A DNA stretch of 7,679 nucleotides, taken from positions 1 to 7,679 of the forward strand of contig CAJLVJ010000068.1 in assembly GCA_905210085.1 (NCBI GenBank), written 5' to 3'. How positions within the stretch are numbered: the first letter of the stretch is position 1; each line of letters opens with the position of its first letter. The translations under genes were made by a program, and so were the position numbers. The DNA comes from an uncultured Collinsella sp. Its GTDB lineage: Bacteria; Actinomycetota; Coriobacteriia; Coriobacteriales; Coriobacteriaceae. The notes beneath the pieces are model-generated. The model was not told where the DNA came from. It was given only the letters and a program-made list of their open reading frames with translations, and searched no databases. Shown here piece by piece: positions 6,249 to 7,679 of the stretch.

Positions 6249-6350
6249 CTAGAGATGAAACGATCGCAATGAGTTGATGCGCTCCGGCATGCGCGTGTGG
6301 CAGAACATGCAGAGCACCATGACGAGGACCCGCCACCGTTGAGGAAGCAT
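6249..6350 (-). other. Possible short leader ORF upstream of ygeW
   Basis: An open frame of 33 codons from ATG at 6350, or 23 codons from the inner ATG at 6320, ends with TAG at 6249-6251, 13 nt before the ygeW ATG and directly at the ygeW ribosome-binding site. The shorter form contains a CxxC motif (CMFC). No convincing ribosome-binding site precedes either ATG, and a start at 6350 would lie at or before the predicted transcription start. It may be a chance frame in a GC-rich leader; a translated regulatory leader is only a hypothesis. Confidence 0.15.
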
Positions 6351-6352
6351 GG

Positions 6353-6380
6353 GAGATAACGACCGCGGGCCCCAAGTCAA
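6353..6380 (-). promoter_or_regulatory. Candidate ygeW promoter
   Basis: On the minus strand TTGACT (6375-6380), five of six matches to the -35 consensus, lies 16 nt before TATCTC (6353-6358), which matches only the TAT half of the -10 consensus. Transcription would begin near 6346, giving a 5' leader of about 110 nt before ygeW. The region lies between ygeY and ygeW, where a roughly 200-nt gap makes an independent promoter plausible. Confidence 0.4.
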
Positions 6381-6388
6381 CAGGGGGT

Positions 6389-6413
6389 GCCGGGGACACG
6401 AGCGGCCCCCGGC
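6389..6413 (-). terminator. Hairpin downstream of ygeY, weak terminator candidate
   Basis: GCCGGGG and CCCCGGC form a perfect 7-bp stem around an 11-nt loop, beginning 22 nt past the ygeY stop. The sequence after it on the minus strand is ACCCCCTG, with no U-tract, so intrinsic termination is doubtful. It may stabilise the ygeY 3' end or attenuate read-through into ygeW. The ygeW -35 candidate starts 8 nt further on. Confidence 0.4.
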
Positions 6414-6435
6414 TCAACAAAATCGAGGAATGAGA

Positions 6436-7679
6436 CTAATCGATCTTGTTGTTGGTCAGACCGGCGCGGAACACGGTGGCGTCGCCATCGGCCTGGCTCG
6501 GATCGTAGAGGTTCAGGGCAGCCACGTACATGGCGGCAGCGGTGACCAGGTCGTCCTTGTAGGTGACCTCGTTGGGAGCGTGAGCCTGAGACTCGGCACC
6601 CGGGCCAAAGCCCACGCAGGGGATGCCGTAGCGGCCCTGGATGGAGACGCAGTTCGTGGAGAAGGTCCACTTGTCGCACAGCGGGCGACCGGTGCGCTTG
6701 TCCATGCTGGGCTCGCAGCCGATGCGCTCGTCACCAAACATGGCCTTGTGGGCGTCGACGAGGGCCTTGACGTGCGGAGCGGTCTCCTTGTTGATCCACG
6801 TGGGGAAGTAAGCCTCGGTCTCGTAGACCTCGCCGGTCCAGGACGGACGGTCGTACATGTACATGGAGACCTTCACGTCGTCGCCGTACTTCTTGGCGGC
6901 CGGCAGGTTGCGGATCTCGTCCAGGCAGGACTCCCAGGTCTCGCCGGCGGTCATGCGACGGTCGATGGAGATGGTGCAGGAATCGGCCACGGCGCAGCGG
7001 CTGGGGCTGGTGTAGAAGATCTGGCTGACGGTGCAGGTGCCGCGGCCCAGGAAGCGGGCATCCTCGTAGTGCTCGGGGTTGTACTTGGGGTCGAGCATCT
7101 TGACGAGGCCCTTGATGTCGGTCGACTCGTCGCAGCCGTTGTTGTTGAGGGCGCGGACGTCGGCGATGATGTCGGCCATCTTGTAGATGGCGTTGTCGCC
7201 GCGGTCGGGAGCGGAGCCGTGGCAGGAGGTGCCGTGAACGTCGACGCGGATCTCCATGCGGCCGCGGTGACCGCGATAGATGCCGCCGTCGGTGGGCTCG
7301 GTGGAAATGACGAACTCGGGCTTAATGCCGTCCTTGTTGTAGATGTACTGCCAGCACATCCCGTCGCAGTCCTCTTCCTGGACGGTGCCGACGACCATGA
7401 TCTTGTAGCCCTCGGGGATGAGGCCCATGTCCTTCATCATCTTGGCAGCGTAGGTAGCGGAAGCCATGCCGCCCTCCTGGTCAGAGCCGCCGCGGCCGTA
7501 GATGATCTCGTCGGTCTCGTAGCCCTCATAGGGATCGGCGTCCCAGTTCTCGATGTTGCCGATGCCGACGGTGTCGATGTGGGAGTCGATGGCGATGATC
7601 TTGTCGCCCTCGCCCATAAAGCCCATGACGTTGCCCAGGCCGTCGACCTTGACCTCGTCATAGCCAAGGCTCTCCATCT
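6436..7679 (-). CDS. ygeY: YgeY-family selenium metabolism-linked M20-type hydrolase (5' end outside window)
   Basis: The 413 residues in view belong to the YgeY branch of the M20 metallopeptidase/deacylase family. Numbering from the first Met in view, likely metal ligands and catalytic residues are H33 in DSHIDTVG, D66 in GGSDQEGG, E101-E102 in VQEEDCDG, E127 in STEPTD, and H366 in AHAPNE. M20 enzymes hydrolyse amide or carbamoyl bonds in the cytosol. YgeY is proposed to act on ureido or diamino acid intermediates of purine breakdown, but its substrate is not proven. The Met at 7677 aligns with an internal residue of E. coli YgeY, so about 45-50 N-terminal residues lie beyond the window and this Met is not the real start. 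Compared with my recollection of the E. coli protein, there is an extra segment at about 178-208 and a C-terminal extension of about 20 residues. No frameshift or internal stop is seen. It is upstream of ygeW on the same strand. Confidence 0.93.
   Translation of the reverse strand, partial: MESLGYDEVKVDGLGNVMGFMGEGDKIIAIDSHIDTVGIGNIENWDADPYEGYETDEIIYGRGGSDQEGGMASATYAAKMMKDMGLIPEGYKIMVVGTVQEEDCDGMCWQYIYNKDGIKPEFVISTEPTDGGIYRGHRGRMEIRVDVHGTSCHGSAPDRGDNAIYKMADIIADVRALNNNGCDESTDIKGLVKMLDPKYNPEHYEDARFLGRGTCTVSQIFYTSPSRCAVADSCTISIDRRMTAGETWESCLDEIRNLPAAKKYGDDVKVSMYMYDRPSWTGEVYETEAYFPTWINKETAPHVKALVDAHKAMFGDERIGCEPSMDKRTGRPLCDKWTFSTNCVSIQGRYGIPCVGFGPGAESQAHAPNEVTYKDDLVTAAAMYVAALNLYDPSQADGDATVFRAGLTNNKID

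Noticed and set aside
3641..6277. 878-codon open frame on the plus strand
   Set aside because: It lies antisense across hydA, mocA and ygeW, which all have intact catalytic motifs and ribosome-binding sites. Long antisense frames are expected opposite GC-rich genes, and its protein shows no recognisable domain.
6236..6435. Purine- or molybdenum-sensing riboswitch in the ygeW leader
   Set aside because: No conserved core of a riboswitch class I know could be recognised by eye. A covariance-model search would be needed to exclude one fully.
7675..7677. ATG at 7677 as the true start of ygeY
   Set aside because: The preceding part of the M20 domain would be missing, and this Met matches an internal Met in E. 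coli YgeY. The gene runs off the window edge.
1..7679. Selenocysteine codons, CRISPR array, tRNA or rRNA genes
   Set aside because: No in-frame TGA interrupts the recognised genes, no regularly spaced short repeats occur, and no cloverleaf or rRNA-like sequence is seen in the gaps.

Overview
The window reads as high-GC (roughly 60-65 %, by eye) bacterial chromosome carrying part of a selenium-dependent molybdenum hydroxylase and purine/ureide catabolism locus. All seven genes belong to families that travel together in this system (YqeB, YqeC, XdhC, a MocA/YgfJ-type nucleotidyltransferase, D-hydantoinase, YgeW and YgeY). The base composition, codon use and gene set would suit an anaerobic gut actinobacterium of the Coriobacteriia (Collinsella-like). 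That placement is inference from style; no phylogenetic marker is present.

Layout from left to right. (1) 1-96 is a 3' flank with a small hairpin and one 24-nt copy of a repeat. (2) 97-1944, minus strand: yqeB followed by xdhC, a tight two-gene operon. (3) 1945-2046 is a divergent intergenic region with an AT-rich core and a dyad. (4) 2047-2781, plus strand: yqeC, the only plus-strand gene. (5) 2782-2890 is a convergent intergenic region almost filled by a perfect 26-bp inverted repeat, whose arms contain the same 24-nt sequence as the left-edge copy. (6) 2891-4882, minus strand: mocA followed by hydA, with the hydA ribosome-binding site overlapping the mocA stop. (7) 4970-5010 is a strong intrinsic terminator. 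(8) 5033-6235, minus strand: ygeW, preceded by a roughly 200-nt leader/promoter region. (9) 6436 to the right edge, minus strand: ygeY, lacking about 45-50 N-terminal residues that lie outside the window.

How the genes fit together. XdhC, YqeB, YqeC and MocA are cofactor-maturation proteins: MocA-type enzymes make the cytosine dinucleotide form of molybdopterin, XdhC-type proteins bind and hand over sulfurated cofactor, and YqeB/YqeC are the markers of hydroxylases carrying a labile selenium ligand. HydA, YgeW and YgeY are enzyme-like proteins expected to process ring-opened, carbamoylated purine products. The molybdenum hydroxylase subunits themselves, and partners such as SsnA, YgfK, YgeX or SelD, are not in the window and should be nearby or elsewhere in the genome.

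The most unusual structure is the repeat. In the three transcripts that end at xdhC, yqeC and hydA, the same 24-nt sequence in the same sense follows the stop codon by 16-26 nt. As DNA, outward-facing copies bracket the xdhC-yqeB-yqeC block. The protein families are known; I see no evidence of an entirely new enzyme system here.
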